Assembly: GCA_002470515.1 (NCBI GenBank) | Contig: DKML01000020.1 | Location: 225,930 to 289,929, forward strand | Direction: 5' to 3' | From: Proteobacteria bacterium UBA7415 | Lineage (GTDB): Bacteria; Pseudomonadota; Gammaproteobacteria; Arenicellales; Arenicellaceae | DNA: 64,000 bases | Shown here: positions 19,188-27,370 of the stretch, piece after piece | Numbering within the stretch: position 1 is the stretch's first letter | How the letters are laid out: the number at the start of each line of letters is the position of its first letter | Made by a program: the position numbers and the translations under genes | The notes under the pieces: model-generated | What the model saw: only the letters and a program-made list of their open reading frames with translations | Database searches by the model: none | Told to the model about the DNA's origin: nothing

Positions 19188-19652
19188 TTAGATTTCGACC
19201 TTCCCCTCGCTCAGTTCGCACTTGTTGGCTTGCGCTTGCATCATTGCTTCGGCGGCTTCTTTTGGAACATAGTTCTCGTCATGCTTTGCTAAGACCTGAC
19301 TTGCAACCAAGGTCTTATCGCTGCGAAACTTACCCGCCGAGATGATGGCTTGGCCTTCACGGAAAAGGTCAGGCAGTATTCCTGTGTATTGAATAGTTAC
19401 TTCTTCTTCGCAATCCGTTACTACAAAGCGCTGTGTTACATCGTCTTCAAGGCGTTCGACAGAGCCTTTCTTGACAATGCCAGCAACTTTATATTGCTGC
19501 GCGGGATTAATGACTTCTGTTTGCACTTCTGATGGTGTCAAAAAGTACTCAATGCTGCTGTTCATAGCCTTTAAAGCGAGAAAAGTAGTCACCGTTATGC
19601 CGACTAGGAGTAGGGCTACGGTGGTTAAACGTCGTTTTTGAGTAGGGCTCAT
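19188..19652 (-). CDS. ccmE: Heme chaperone CcmE
   Basis: CcmE carries heme covalently in the periplasm between CcmC and CcmF. It has an N-terminal anchor after a basic QKRRL start, an OB-fold core (YKVAGIVKKGSVER), and the heme-attaching histidine in VLAKHDENYVPKE (~residue 124). At 154 residues the length is normal. The ATG overlaps the ccmD stop by four bases (ATGA). Confidence 0.96.
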   Translation of the reverse strand: MSPTQKRRLTTVALLLVGITVTTFLALKAMNSSIEYFLTPSEVQTEVINPAQQYKVAGIVKKGSVERLEDDVTQRFVVTDCEEEVTIQYTGILPDLFREGQAIISAGKFRSDKTLVASQVLAKHDENYVPKEAAEAMMQAQANKCELSEGKVEI

Positions 19653-19822
19653 ACGTCAAATTTATCCTTACGTTGTAGTTGGGTGATCAAGCGCCGTCGA
19701 ATTCTAGCATTGCGCCGCTTTGCCAAGATGAAAATTGAAAGAATTGCGAGCATAGACAGCCCCCAAGAAGTCCAAACATATGGTGCATGGCCGCCCATAT
19801 ATAAAAATTCGCCTAAACTCAA
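19649..19822 (-). CDS. ccmD: Heme exporter accessory protein CcmD (TTG start)
   Basis: This is a small 57-residue membrane protein that helps release holo-CcmE from CcmC. I read it directly from the minus strand between ccmC and ccmE. It begins SLGEFLYMGGHAPYVWTSWG, the typical CcmD signature, then a single membrane helix (LSMLAILSIFILA) and a very basic tail (KRRNARIRRR). The start is TTG four bases after the ccmC stop, with an upstream ACGAGG as a possible ribosome site; no ATG is available. The stop overlaps the ccmE start by four bases. Confidence 0.9.
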   Translation of the reverse strand: MSLGEFLYMGGHAPYVWTSWGLSMLAILSIFILAKRRNARIRRRLITQLQRKDKFDV

Positions 19823-19826
19823 TTGA

Positions 19827-20588
19827 TTAACCTCGTTTTATCCATGTTTTTGCCATGCCTTGTACCCATTGCTTGCCTTTGTTTTCTTCTAGAACATGGG
19901 CTCGAAGGTTGAGAAACAGCGCATAACCATAAAAGAACGTTGCCGAACCCGCCATCAATAGTAGTGGCGTAAGCATGCTTGGGGGCATTGCCGGTCCGCC
20001 ATCGCGGAACACCGTTTGGCCTTGATGCAGGCTGCTCCACCATTCAACCGAATAATGAATGATGGGCACAATCACAACTCCGACGATACTGAGGAGCGCA
20101 GTGGCTCGTTCACCAATGCGTCTTTCATCAAAAGCGTGATACATCGAAAAAATACCGACATACAAAAATAGTAGAATCAACTCAAAGGTAAGGCGTGCGT
20201 CCCAAACCCACCACGTACCCCAAGTGGGTTTAGCCCAGAGGCTGCCTGTAATCAGGGCCAGTGCTGTAAACACCGCTCCAATAGGCGCCGAGCAAATTAC
20301 CACCGCGAATGCCATTTTCATACGCCAGATCAAGGCGATTGCTGCAGCAACAGCCATAATTACGTAAATCATGAGCGATAGCCAAGCGGCAGGCACATGC
20401 ACAAAAATAATTCGGTAGCTATCGCCCTGTTGATAGTCGGCCGGTGCAACCACTAAGCCGAGATAAGCGCCTGGAATAAATAGCGCCAGGGCTAGCAGTC
20501 CAAAAATAGGCGTCGTTACCGTTGAGATAGGATAAAACTCTTTGGGCGAGCCAAGCTGGTGGTAAAAGCGGTTTAAGATAGAAAACAC
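19827..20588 (-). CDS. ccmC: Heme exporter/handling protein CcmC
   Basis: CcmC is a membrane protein with a WWD domain that loads heme onto CcmE. The tryptophan-rich motif WGTWWVWDARLTFELILLFLY lies at about residues 129-149, written here as WGTWWVWDARLT plus the following helix. About six membrane helices are predicted over 253 residues. It lies 21 bp downstream of ccmB, and ccmD follows 4 bases after its stop. Confidence 0.96.
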   Translation of the reverse strand: MFSILNRFYHQLGSPKEFYPISTVTTPIFGLLALALFIPGAYLGLVVAPADYQQGDSYRIIFVHVPAAWLSLMIYVIMAVAAAIALIWRMKMAFAVVICSAPIGAVFTALALITGSLWAKPTWGTWWVWDARLTFELILLFLYVGIFSMYHAFDERRIGERATALLSIVGVVIVPIIHYSVEWWSSLHQGQTVFRDGGPAMPPSMLTPLLLMAGSATFFYGYALFLNLRAHVLEENKGKQWVQGMAKTWIKRG

Positions 20589-20609
20589 AATATCCTCAGC
20601 TCAAAAGCG

Positions 20610-21287
20610 TTATTCAATGGTTAGGCGAAGAGCCGCTGCAATAGCAAACGGCGCAAGCGTAATGGCAAGCACAGCAATAGCCGCAAGTGCGTACAGTTCG
20701 GTGGCGATACTAAAGCCTTGAGCACTAGACCCCAAGGTACTTGCGCCAAATATTAATATAGGGATTGTTAACGGCAAGGTGACAACTGTGATGAGCAAGC
20801 CACTTCGCTCGAGCGTAACCGTTAACGCGGCGCCAATTGCGCCAATTAAAAGAATGCTGGGAGTACCAAGCAACAGGCTCAGAGCCAAGACTGCAAATAA
20901 ATCCCAGGGAAGGGCGTAGGTGACAGCAATGATTGGCGCCATAAGAACTAAGGCAAGGCCTGTAGTACACCAATGCGCTGCTACTTTAGCGAAAACCGCC
21001 AGAGGCACTGAACGATGGCCAATAAGCCATTGCTCGATTAGCCCATCGCGAAGATCGTCTTTAAACAAAGATTCTAAGCTCAACATAAGGGCGAGTAATA
21101 CGGCAACCCAAATAACACTCCCACCAATTTGGCTCAATACACCATTGCCGCCGAGGCTGTCTGAGGGAACGCTAAACGGGAAAAGTAACGCAATCAATAC
21201 AAATAAACACAAGGGTTGACCAATTGCACTCGAGTTTTTGAGCAACAACTGGCATTCACGCTTGAAGAATAGGGTGAATGTATTCAC
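20610..21287 (-). CDS. ccmB: Heme exporter protein CcmB
   Basis: This is the membrane component of the CcmAB ABC complex, which uses ATP to release heme-loaded CcmE. The 225 residues hold six hydrophobic segments. The start FTLFFKRECQLLLKNSSAIG and the central LEQWLIGHRSVPLAVFAKV-type block (here IEQWLIGHRSVPL) are typical. Its start overlaps the ccmA stop by four bases. Confidence 0.94.
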   Translation of the reverse strand: MNTFTLFFKRECQLLLKNSSAIGQPLCLFVLIALLFPFSVPSDSLGGNGVLSQIGGSVIWVAVLLALMLSLESLFKDDLRDGLIEQWLIGHRSVPLAVFAKVAAHWCTTGLALVLMAPIIAVTYALPWDLFAVLALSLLLGTPSILLIGAIGAALTVTLERSGLLITVVTLPLTIPILIFGASTLGSSAQGFSIATELYALAAIAVLAITLAPFAIAAALRLTIE

Positions 21288-21988
21288 GAGGCATCCATGC
21301 TCATTGCGTTGTTAGTTGCAGATGCGATAACTAATTCCTGAAGGTATGGGCTTAATCGAGAATCAGCTAGGCCTTGATGATGGGTTAGCAATATGGCGCC
21401 TTGCGTGCGTAAATGCTCCTCAAACAACGAAATGAACAACTCACGCCCTCTCACGTCAATACCTGTAAGTGGTTCATCTAGCATCCATACGGGCTGCTGA
21501 GATAACAGCACGCGCGCTAGACTCAGCCGACGTCTTTGGCCAAACGAAAGGCTTTTAGTAAGTAAGTCTGCGCAATCAAGTATGCCGACTCTGTGCAAGT
21601 ATTCATCCAAGTCTACGCTGCTTGAACGTTGAGCAGTTTCGTAGGCGTACGTCGTGGAATAAAAACCATTGTAAAACTCAAGATTTTCCAATGCAGTGAG
21701 TTCAGGCTTTAATCCGTCGCTATGACCTAAATACGCAAAGCATGGGGCCGGCGAAGCTTCTGGGTCGGTAGTATGGCTCAACCACTGGACTGCATCGCTT
21801 TGGGGTTTTTGACCGCCATCAAGTAATCCAGCAATCTGACGCAACATGCTAGTCTTACCTGAACCGTTACTGCCAATAATGTGCCAGCATTGTTCTTCAT
21901 GCACGCTAAAGGTGATGTCCGAGAACAACTGCTTATCACCGCGTTGGCATGATAATTCGTTGACCTTCAGTAATGTGTTTGAAGTCAT
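21284..21988 (-). CDS. ccmA: Heme export ATP-binding protein CcmA
   Basis: This is the ATPase of the CcmABCD release complex. It has Walker A GSNGSGKTSM (~residue 39), the ABC signature LSFGQRRRLSLARVLL (~residue 145), and Walker B WMLDEPLTGID. At 234 residues it is slightly longer than usual. It is the first gene of the ccm operon; the 287-bp region upstream separates it from the divergent ppk2 gene and probably holds promoters for both. Confidence 0.95.
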   Translation of the reverse strand: MTSNTLLKVNELSCQRGDKQLFSDITFSVHEEQCWHIIGSNGSGKTSMLRQIAGLLDGGQKPQSDAVQWLSHTTDPEASPAPCFAYLGHSDGLKPELTALENLEFYNGFYSTTYAYETAQRSSSVDLDEYLHRVGILDCADLLTKSLSFGQRRRLSLARVLLSQQPVWMLDEPLTGIDVRGRELFISLFEEHLRTQGAILLTHHQGLADSRLSPYLQELVIASATNNAMSMDAS

Positions 21989-22093
21989 TTAAGCGAGTTT
22001 ATTCGTTGTTTCGGGTAGTTTGGGTAAGTAGGGACTTTGGCTAATGCGTGTTTTGATCTAAATTAACCTGAGTTTTGATACCATTCTAACTAT

Positions 22094-22112
22094 AAGGAGA
22101 GTAGATATGTAA
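22094..22112 (+). promoter_or_regulatory. Start-stop element (Shine-Dalgarno plus ATG-TAA)
   Basis: In the ccmA-ppk2 intergenic region an AAGGAGA ribosome site is followed six bases later by ATG and immediately by TAA. Such start-stop elements can position or stall ribosomes on a leader. It lies 163 bp upstream of the ppk2 start. It may be chance or a decayed gene start. Confidence 0.3.
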
Positions 22113-22275
22113 ACGCACCTTTTGGGCACCTATTTACGTAACTATTCATATGCTAAAAGATGTACCAATAGACTTGCTAAGCTGAGCGATTTTGCAATAG
22201 CGAGAGTTTAGCAATACCATCCATTCCTTGCACCTCATTCAGCGCATTTGCGCACAAGTCCTTTAAGGAGATTCT

Positions 22276-23094
22276 GTGAACAAACTTGATACAACCGCAT
22301 TTCGATACACAGGCATTAAACCAGATATTAAAAACCTAGAGACTGACGTAGATCAAGGTTTCTCTAAAAAGGAATTAAAGAAGATTAAATCCACGCTATC
22401 TGAGTCATTGGAAGAACTGCAACAACGCTTATATGCGCAAAGCAAACAGTCCGTATTGATCGTTCTACAGGCTATGGACGCTGCCGGTAAAGACAGCACT
22501 ACAAAAAAGCTCACGTTGGGTCTAAATGCGCAAGGCTGCCAAATCCATTCATTTAAAAAGCCGACAGATATTGAGATGGCGCATGATTTTCTTTGGCGCA
22601 TTCACAAACGAGTTCCCGCTCAAGGGGAAATCACTTTGTTTAATCGTTCTCACTACGAAGACGTATTGATTGTAAAAGTTCATGGATGGGCTGACATAAA
22701 TGAGATAGATCGACGCTATAACTACATAAATGCCTTTGAATCATCACTTGAGGATCGCGGAACTCGAGTGATTAAAATAATGCTTAATATTAGCCCTGAG
22801 TACCAATTAGAGCGATTCAAGCGTCGACTTGAAATACCGGGGAAAAATTGGAAATTTAATCCTGGCGATTTAGATGAACGGGCGCATTGGGATTCGTATA
22901 TGGAGGCATTTTCTACCGCTATTGAGCGCTGTGCGCGTGATTCCGCTCCGTGGTACATAGTACCTGCTGAAAATAGAAGCTTTAGGGATGCGCTCATCGC
23001 ACAGATTTTGCATGATACCTTGTTAGAAATGGACCCACAGTATCCTGAGCCTGACTATGACCTTAAAGCATTCACGTCTGAGTCAATTAGCTGA
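22276..23094 (+). CDS. ppk2: Polyphosphate kinase 2 family phosphotransferase
   Basis: This enzyme transfers phosphate between polyphosphate and nucleotides in the cytoplasm. The PPK2 P-loop is MDAAGKDSTTKKLT (~residue 70) and the Walker B-like block is FNRSHYEDVLI (~residue 122), followed by the lid region KRRLEIPGKNWKFNPGD. The length of 272 residues fits single-domain PPK2; class I, II or III (which sets ADP, AMP or both as acceptor) cannot be fixed by eye. The start is GTG, supported by AAGGAG 7 bases upstream. An imperfect tandem repeat lies at its 3' end. Confidence 0.9.
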   Translation: MNKLDTTAFRYTGIKPDIKNLETDVDQGFSKKELKKIKSTLSESLEELQQRLYAQSKQSVLIVLQAMDAAGKDSTTKKLTLGLNAQGCQIHSFKKPTDIEMAHDFLWRIHKRVPAQGEITLFNRSHYEDVLIVKVHGWADINEIDRRYNYINAFESSLEDRGTRVIKIMLNISPEYQLERFKRRLEIPGKNWKFNPGDLDERAHWDSYMEAFSTAIERCARDSAPWYIVPAENRSFRDALIAQILHDTLLEMDPQYPEPDYDLKAFTSESIS

Positions 23095-23144
23095 ACGTCA
23101 CTTTTAAGTTCTAGTCGCTGAACGCTACTTTGATATTCTAGTTA
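23091..23144. repeat. Imperfect 27-bp tandem repeat at the ppk2/Sel1 gene junction
   Basis: Two adjacent 27-base units (23091-23117 and 23118-23144) match at roughly 20 of 27 positions, sharing CTGAACG and TTCTAGT. The first covers the ppk2 stop codon, and the second holds the stop codon of the convergent Sel1-repeat gene. Confidence 0.6.
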
Positions 23145-24955
23145 TTGAGCGACTCTAAATTTCTTACGGCCGCGGCGTCGCCTTGTGCTGCGGCTTTCTC
23201 GAACCATTCAATTGCTGTGCGCCGTGAACTAGAAACACCAAGTCCTCGTGCGTACAGTATCCCTAAATTGGTCTGAGCACCGGCATAGCCTTGTTCAGCG
23301 GATGCGCGATACCAAAAGAACGCCTCTTTGTAATCTCTAGGTAGCACTAATCCGTCTTCGTAAAGACTGCCTAGGTCGGATTGTGCCCATGCTCTTCCTT
23401 CAGCTGCGAATGCCTGAATCGCGGGTAGTGCTGCTCTGATGATGCGGTCTGCTTCATTACGGTTCTCCGGAAAGCCTCTACCTAAAAAATGCATGTAGGC
23501 AATTCGAAATTGCGCCCGCGAAATGCCTTTATCGGCCAAAGGCTTGAGCAGAGCAGCTGCAGAAGCATAGTCTCCTTGGTAATATGCGGCGAGACCTCGC
23601 TCCAAATACTGACGATCGAATGCGGCTTGTTCGGACGCTTCTTGTTCAGGAGTCCGTGATTGAGAGACCGTCGACCCATTGGTGTTTCTGGTAGGCACGT
23701 TATTGCTGGTAGATACATTATTTCTGGCTGCCGGAATAGTCTCTGCAGCGGTAATTTGTGCGGGCGTATCTACATTTAATAAATCAGGAGATCCATTATC
23801 AGAATTATCTCGCTCAGAACGATCATTGTCTTGCGGCGGCACACTAGATTGGTTTTGTTGTTGCGCCGCTAGCGCTCTTTTGCTAAGAGGCTGGGCGCGA
23901 CTGACAATTGCTTCGATCATCTCAATAGACGGATTCTCAGGAGCAATCACGCCAACTGTTGCCAAATAACCCGCAGCCGCTTGATATTGTCCAGCAAGAG
24001 CCGCCGTATTGGCTAGTTCGATATAAGTATTTGCAATATTCTCGACGCCAGCGTTTGCCGCCTCATTGTTTGGGGCAAGTTCAAGTACCTGTTTGTAGAA
24101 CGACCAAGCATTGTTCTGCGCGGGAAGAATGTAGTTTTCGCTCGCAAATGCGGTACTCGCTCGTTCTAGCAATCGCTCAATTTGAACAGCTTTTTCTGCC
24201 GTTTCAATGATCTCGGCTAGTTGCGCATACTCATCTGAGTCTTGGTTTAGCTCAGCCAATTTATTTAAAGAAGATCGCGCAGCAACGAAATTACCCTGAT
24301 TGGCCGATGAAGTGCCTGTGCTTAAAAAACGACCATTAATGTATTTCAAGCCTCTTTTCGCATCAACACTTGTTGGGTTTAGTTCGAGTATCTCGCGATA
24401 GGTATCGGCGGCATTGCGGCCTTGTGGCAAGGTGTAGTTTCCTTCGATAAGGTAACCTTCTGCCAATTCAAGCAGCTCCTTACTGCGAGTTTCTATGTAG
24501 TCCTGCTCACGAAAGTCCTCGGCTCGTGGAATGTCAGTATCACGTACAAAAGAGCTCGCAACACCTTCATTTAATTCAGGAATCTCATCGGCTCGAGACT
24601 CGGTATAAAAAGACTTAGTTTCGATCTGCTCTCCCTCTAGCGCTACCTCAGTCACTCCCTTTTGATCTTGAGGCCAAAAGAAAGCCAATAATATTAAAGA
24701 AACGATGGAGAAGGCCGCTACATTTATCACCCCGAAGGAATTAATCTTGGCCCAAACAAAATGCCTCATGCTTTTGCTTGTGACTCCCTTTAAGTCCCCG
24801 CCTAGGTCACCGCCCAATACTCTAGGTTTGCGCCGTCGAGCTGTGATTGTGTCGGCCGCAGCTTCGCCATCACGCTTAATTCGTGGTTCTGCTCTGCGCG
24901 CTTTTTTGGCGCGCAAGGCTTTTTCTAACTCTGAACGACTCGGAGGCGCTGACAT
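23138..24955 (-). CDS. Membrane-anchored TPR/Sel1-repeat protein
   Basis: This is a 605-residue protein. It has a basic cytoplasmic N-terminus (~100 residues, rich in KKARRAEPRIKRD-type sequence), one membrane helix (VAAFSIVSLILLAFFWPQ at ~100-117) and three TPR-like repeats around residues 165-345 sharing the phrase 'NYxLPxxxNAxxxY..LELxP'. A Ser/Asn/Gln-rich linker (~360-435) follows. The C-terminus holds three Sel1 repeats (ISRAQFRIAYMHFLGRGF, WAQSDLGSLYEDGLVLPRD, AGAQTNLGILYARGLGV). It is probably a scaffold or regulator facing the periplasm; no enzyme domain is seen. Function unknown. Confidence 0.85.
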   Translation of the reverse strand: MSAPPSRSELEKALRAKKARRAEPRIKRDGEAAADTITARRRKPRVLGGDLGGDLKGVTSKSMRHFVWAKINSFGVINVAAFSIVSLILLAFFWPQDQKGVTEVALEGEQIETKSFYTESRADEIPELNEGVASSFVRDTDIPRAEDFREQDYIETRSKELLELAEGYLIEGNYTLPQGRNAADTYREILELNPTSVDAKRGLKYINGRFLSTGTSSANQGNFVAARSSLNKLAELNQDSDEYAQLAEIIETAEKAVQIERLLERASTAFASENYILPAQNNAWSFYKQVLELAPNNEAANAGVENIANTYIELANTAALAGQYQAAAGYLATVGVIAPENPSIEMIEAIVSRAQPLSKRALAAQQQNQSSVPPQDNDRSERDNSDNGSPDLLNVDTPAQITAAETIPAARNNVSTSNNVPTRNTNGSTVSQSRTPEQEASEQAAFDRQYLERGLAAYYQGDYASAAALLKPLADKGISRAQFRIAYMHFLGRGFPENRNEADRIIRAALPAIQAFAAEGRAWAQSDLGSLYEDGLVLPRDYKEAFFWYRASAEQGYAGAQTNLGILYARGLGVSSSRRTAIEWFEKAAAQGDAAAVRNLESLNN

Positions 24956-25172
24956 AATTATTAATTCGAAAAGTGCGTGTTTTAACGGCGCGTTATAGGT
25001 TTAACGCGCGAACCTAAACGCTGTGACTGCGCATAATACTATTGCTAGCTACAAATTACACCGAACATTAACGACCAGTGAGCTAAATCGATAAATGCAG
25101 TGCTCTTAGTGCGTAGCATCGCGGACTCAATTTCTGCAGCGCTGGATGGCTATTAGACTTGCCTAGCCCTTA

Positions 25173-25208
25173 ATAAAGAAAGGCAAGCCGAAGCTTGCCT
25201 TTCTTTAT
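25173..25208 (-). terminator. Strong intrinsic terminator of the hsp20 gene
   Basis: A perfect 16-bp stem (25173-25188 with 25193-25208) closes a four-base loop that reads TTCG on the minus strand, an extra-stable tetraloop. The 3' arm ends in TTTCTTTAT. It lies about 40 bp after the hsp20 stop. Confidence 0.88.
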
Positions 25209-25249
25209 CCAAGTACAATACACGTACTTTTTTCGCGGAATAAGCTGCG

Positions 25250-25726
25250 TTAAGCGGCCGCTTCTTCGCGTTTGTGGTCGATCACTTTCGCGGAGCTTTG
25301 AGTGCCACTCCCAATACTGATCTTTCTGGGCTTCATAGCCTCAGGGACTTCTTTCACCAAACGTACGCTTAACAGACCGTCTTTAAGATCGGCACCGACG
25401 ACTTCGATGTGGTCAGCTAAATTGAACTTTCTCTCGAAAGTGCGCGTTGCGATTCCTTGATGTAGGAATTGTCCTTTTGTTTCAGCAGGATCTTTCTTGC
25501 CAGTAATGGTCAAGACGCCTTTTTCGACTTGCATGTCTAGCTCATCTTGAGTGAATCCAGCAACAGCAACGGTAATTGCATAGTTGTCATCTTCTAGAGC
25601 CTCGATGTTGTAAGGCGGGTAACCAGCTGATTTTTTTTCTGTTTGAGAAGCGGCGTCTAACAACGACTCAAAACGGTCAAAGCCAACACTGCTACGGTAA
25701 AGAGGGGTAAGGTCAATTCTATTCAT
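25250..25726 (-). CDS. Small heat shock protein, Hsp20/alpha-crystallin family
   Basis: This is an IbpA-like ATP-independent holdase that binds unfolding proteins. The alpha-crystallin domain spans about residues 38-130, with YNIEALEDDNYAITVAVAGF and the IATRTFERKFNLADHIEV block. The C-terminal I-x-I motif is seen as KISIG. I place the start at the ATG encoding MNRIDLTPLYRS, with GGAG 7 bases upstream; a TTG four codons earlier overlaps that ribosome site and is rejected. A possible sigma-32 promoter lies upstream and a strong terminator downstream. Confidence 0.95.
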   Translation of the reverse strand: MNRIDLTPLYRSSVGFDRFESLLDAASQTEKKSAGYPPYNIEALEDDNYAITVAVAGFTQDELDMQVEKGVLTITGKKDPAETKGQFLHQGIATRTFERKFNLADHIEVVGADLKDGLLSVRLVKEVPEAMKPRKISIGSGTQSSAKVIDHKREEAAA

Positions 25727-25846
25727 TTTTATCTCCAAAATTATTCTTAAATAAGCAATAAAGTATTTTAAATCATTAGCTTACAGTCTCTTGTTAGACT
25801 TGTTGTGCTAATGGCTTATCGGCTCCATTGGACACCGACACTAAGC

Positions 25847-25873
25847 ATTTAATGCTTTTTTGGAGTACTTCAA
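25847..25873 (-). promoter_or_regulatory. Possible sigma-32 (heat-shock) promoter of hsp20
   Basis: On the minus strand CCCTTGAAG resembles the sigma-32 -35 element (CTTGAAA). About 13-14 bases later AGCATTAAA is a weak match to CCCCATTTA. It lies about 120 bp upstream of the hsp20 start. The -35 match is good and the -10 match poor, so this is tentative. Confidence 0.35.
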
Positions 25874-25943
25874 GGGTAAGTCGAAAAAAAATTATATTTT
25901 TCTTTGTGTGGTCAGTAAGAAGCTCAAAATTGAGTCTTCATTT

Positions 25944-26558
25944 CTACCTAATTGGCTTTGCATACGCCAATCGTTCTAAAGTGTTTGTGGTGTGGTATCC
26001 ATCTAATCCAGATACACAGACTGTTTGAGCCGACTCGATACACACTTTTCCATCGTCTTCAATCCAGTCTGTTGATTTAATATGAATCTCATCAATTTCG
26101 CCAATGATCATGATGGTGTTGTTAACGGCTAAATTGACTTGTTCAACTAACCGCATCCCTAAGCGAATAGCGCTTTCGGCCACATAGGGCGCAGGGAAAT
26201 CCAAGTTAAGGGCCGACAAACCGGCTTTCTCGAACTCTGATTCCTCACGTTCGTAACGCGCTGATGTGTGATGCGCCTTTGGGTAAATACTTTGGTTTAC
26301 CTGGTTAAGTGTGTAGCAGCCTGTTTCGATGATGTTTTCTAGGGTGTGTCGCTCTACCGTATGGGGCCTGTTGATAAACGCTAACAGTGCTGGATCCGCT
26401 CCTAAATGGACCACTGAAGACACAATACAAAGATTGTCTAAACCGTTTAGGCCTCGAGTGCCCACTAAATTGGCGCTTTTGAAACCACTGAGGGAATTTA
26501 TAAAGTGTGCTCGATAGCGTTGGTCCATCTCTTTAATGTCTTGTTTGGTATATTTCAT
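25944..26558 (-). CDS. Flavin reductase family protein (FMN-binding split barrel)
   Basis: This is a 204-residue protein with the flavin-reductase-like split-barrel fold. Conserved segments are FINSLSGFKSANLVGTRG (~residues 19-36), NLCIVSSVVHLGADPALL with FINRP, and a long central YPKAHHTSARYEREESEFEKAGL substrate/flavin loop. It belongs to the longer, DIM6/NTAB-like subgroup and differs from the 163-residue flavin reductase at 13.7 kb. No partner oxygenase is adjacent. It may be a free-standing FMN reductase or an electron donor. Confidence 0.85.
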   Translation of the reverse strand: MKYTKQDIKEMDQRYRAHFINSLSGFKSANLVGTRGLNGLDNLCIVSSVVHLGADPALLAFINRPHTVERHTLENIIETGCYTLNQVNQSIYPKAHHTSARYEREESEFEKAGLSALNLDFPAPYVAESAIRLGMRLVEQVNLAVNNTIMIIGEIDEIHIKSTDWIEDDGKVCIESAQTVCVSGLDGYHTTNTLERLAYAKPIR

Positions 26559-26678
26559 ATAGACTCGCGGTTTAAAATTTTGTGGCTATGTTTCATGCTC
26601 GTAGCATGCGAACAAGCTTGTTCGCGTACTCAATTTTAGGGTATTCGTTAACGCTAATAATTAGGTATCAGTGTAATA

Positions 26679-27359
26679 ATGAAAAAGGCTTTGGTGATTG
26701 GTGCACAAGGCACAATTGGAGCAGCCATAGTAGACCACTTGCAAGGTCGATATGAAGTGCACGCATTGAGTCGCAACAAAACAGATTTTAGTGAAGAAGG
26801 GCTTAAAGACGCCGCTACGGCGCTACAGTTAAAACTTGATGATCCGAGCCCATTCGAGCTAATTATTTGTACTATTGGTTTTTTAAGCAAGCCTGGAGTA
26901 TCGCCCGAGAAAAAACTGGCTGATCTTGATGCGCAATCATTAATGGAATATTTTTCGGTAAACGCTGTAATTCCGGCGCTCTGTCTTAAATATTTTTCGC
27001 CAATGCTTAAGCGAGACAGCAAGTCTTGTTTTGCTGTACTAAGTGCAATGGTGGGTAGTATTCAAGATAATAAGCTCGGTGGCTGGTATGGTTACCGCAG
27101 CTCTAAAGCGGCGTTAAATATGTTAATTAAAACCGCTTCAATTGAGTTGAAAAGAACCAATAAAGTAAGCGTAGTCGTGGCAATACACCCCGGTACAACT
27201 ATTGGGCCCTTGACTCAACCATTTTCGAAAAACATAGATAAATCAAAGTATTACGAGCCACAGCTCAGTGCTCAACGAATAGTTGACGTATGCGAGTCAT
27301 GCGAAATCGATGATTCTGGTCAATTATTTAACTGGGATGGCAAACGTCTTAATTGGTAA
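26679..27359 (+). CDS. Short-chain dehydrogenase/reductase
   Basis: This is a 226-residue SDR. The N-terminal glycine-rich cofactor motif is GAQGTIGAAI (~residues 8-17). The catalytic residues are a Ser in AVLSAMVGS and Tyr/Lys in WYGYRSSKAALN (~residues 138-149). It resembles the CsgA-like group of atypical SDRs, in which the loop after the Tyr is short. The substrate is unknown. The gene is followed 11 bp later by the rRNA methyltransferase gene on the same strand. Confidence 0.88.
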   Translation: MKKALVIGAQGTIGAAIVDHLQGRYEVHALSRNKTDFSEEGLKDAATALQLKLDDPSPFELIICTIGFLSKPGVSPEKKLADLDAQSLMEYFSVNAVIPALCLKYFSPMLKRDSKSCFAVLSAMVGSIQDNKLGGWYGYRSSKAALNMLIKTASIELKRTNKVSVVVAIHPGTTIGPLTQPFSKNIDKSKYYEPQLSAQRIVDVCESCEIDDSGQLFNWDGKRLNW

Positions 27360-27370
27360 TAAACACTTAA

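Noticed and set aside
25727..25846. ROSE or fourU RNA thermometer in the hsp20 leader
   Set aside because: The leader has a U-rich run before GGAG, but I could not find a convincing anti-Shine-Dalgarno (UUGCU-type) stem. A folding calculation would be needed.
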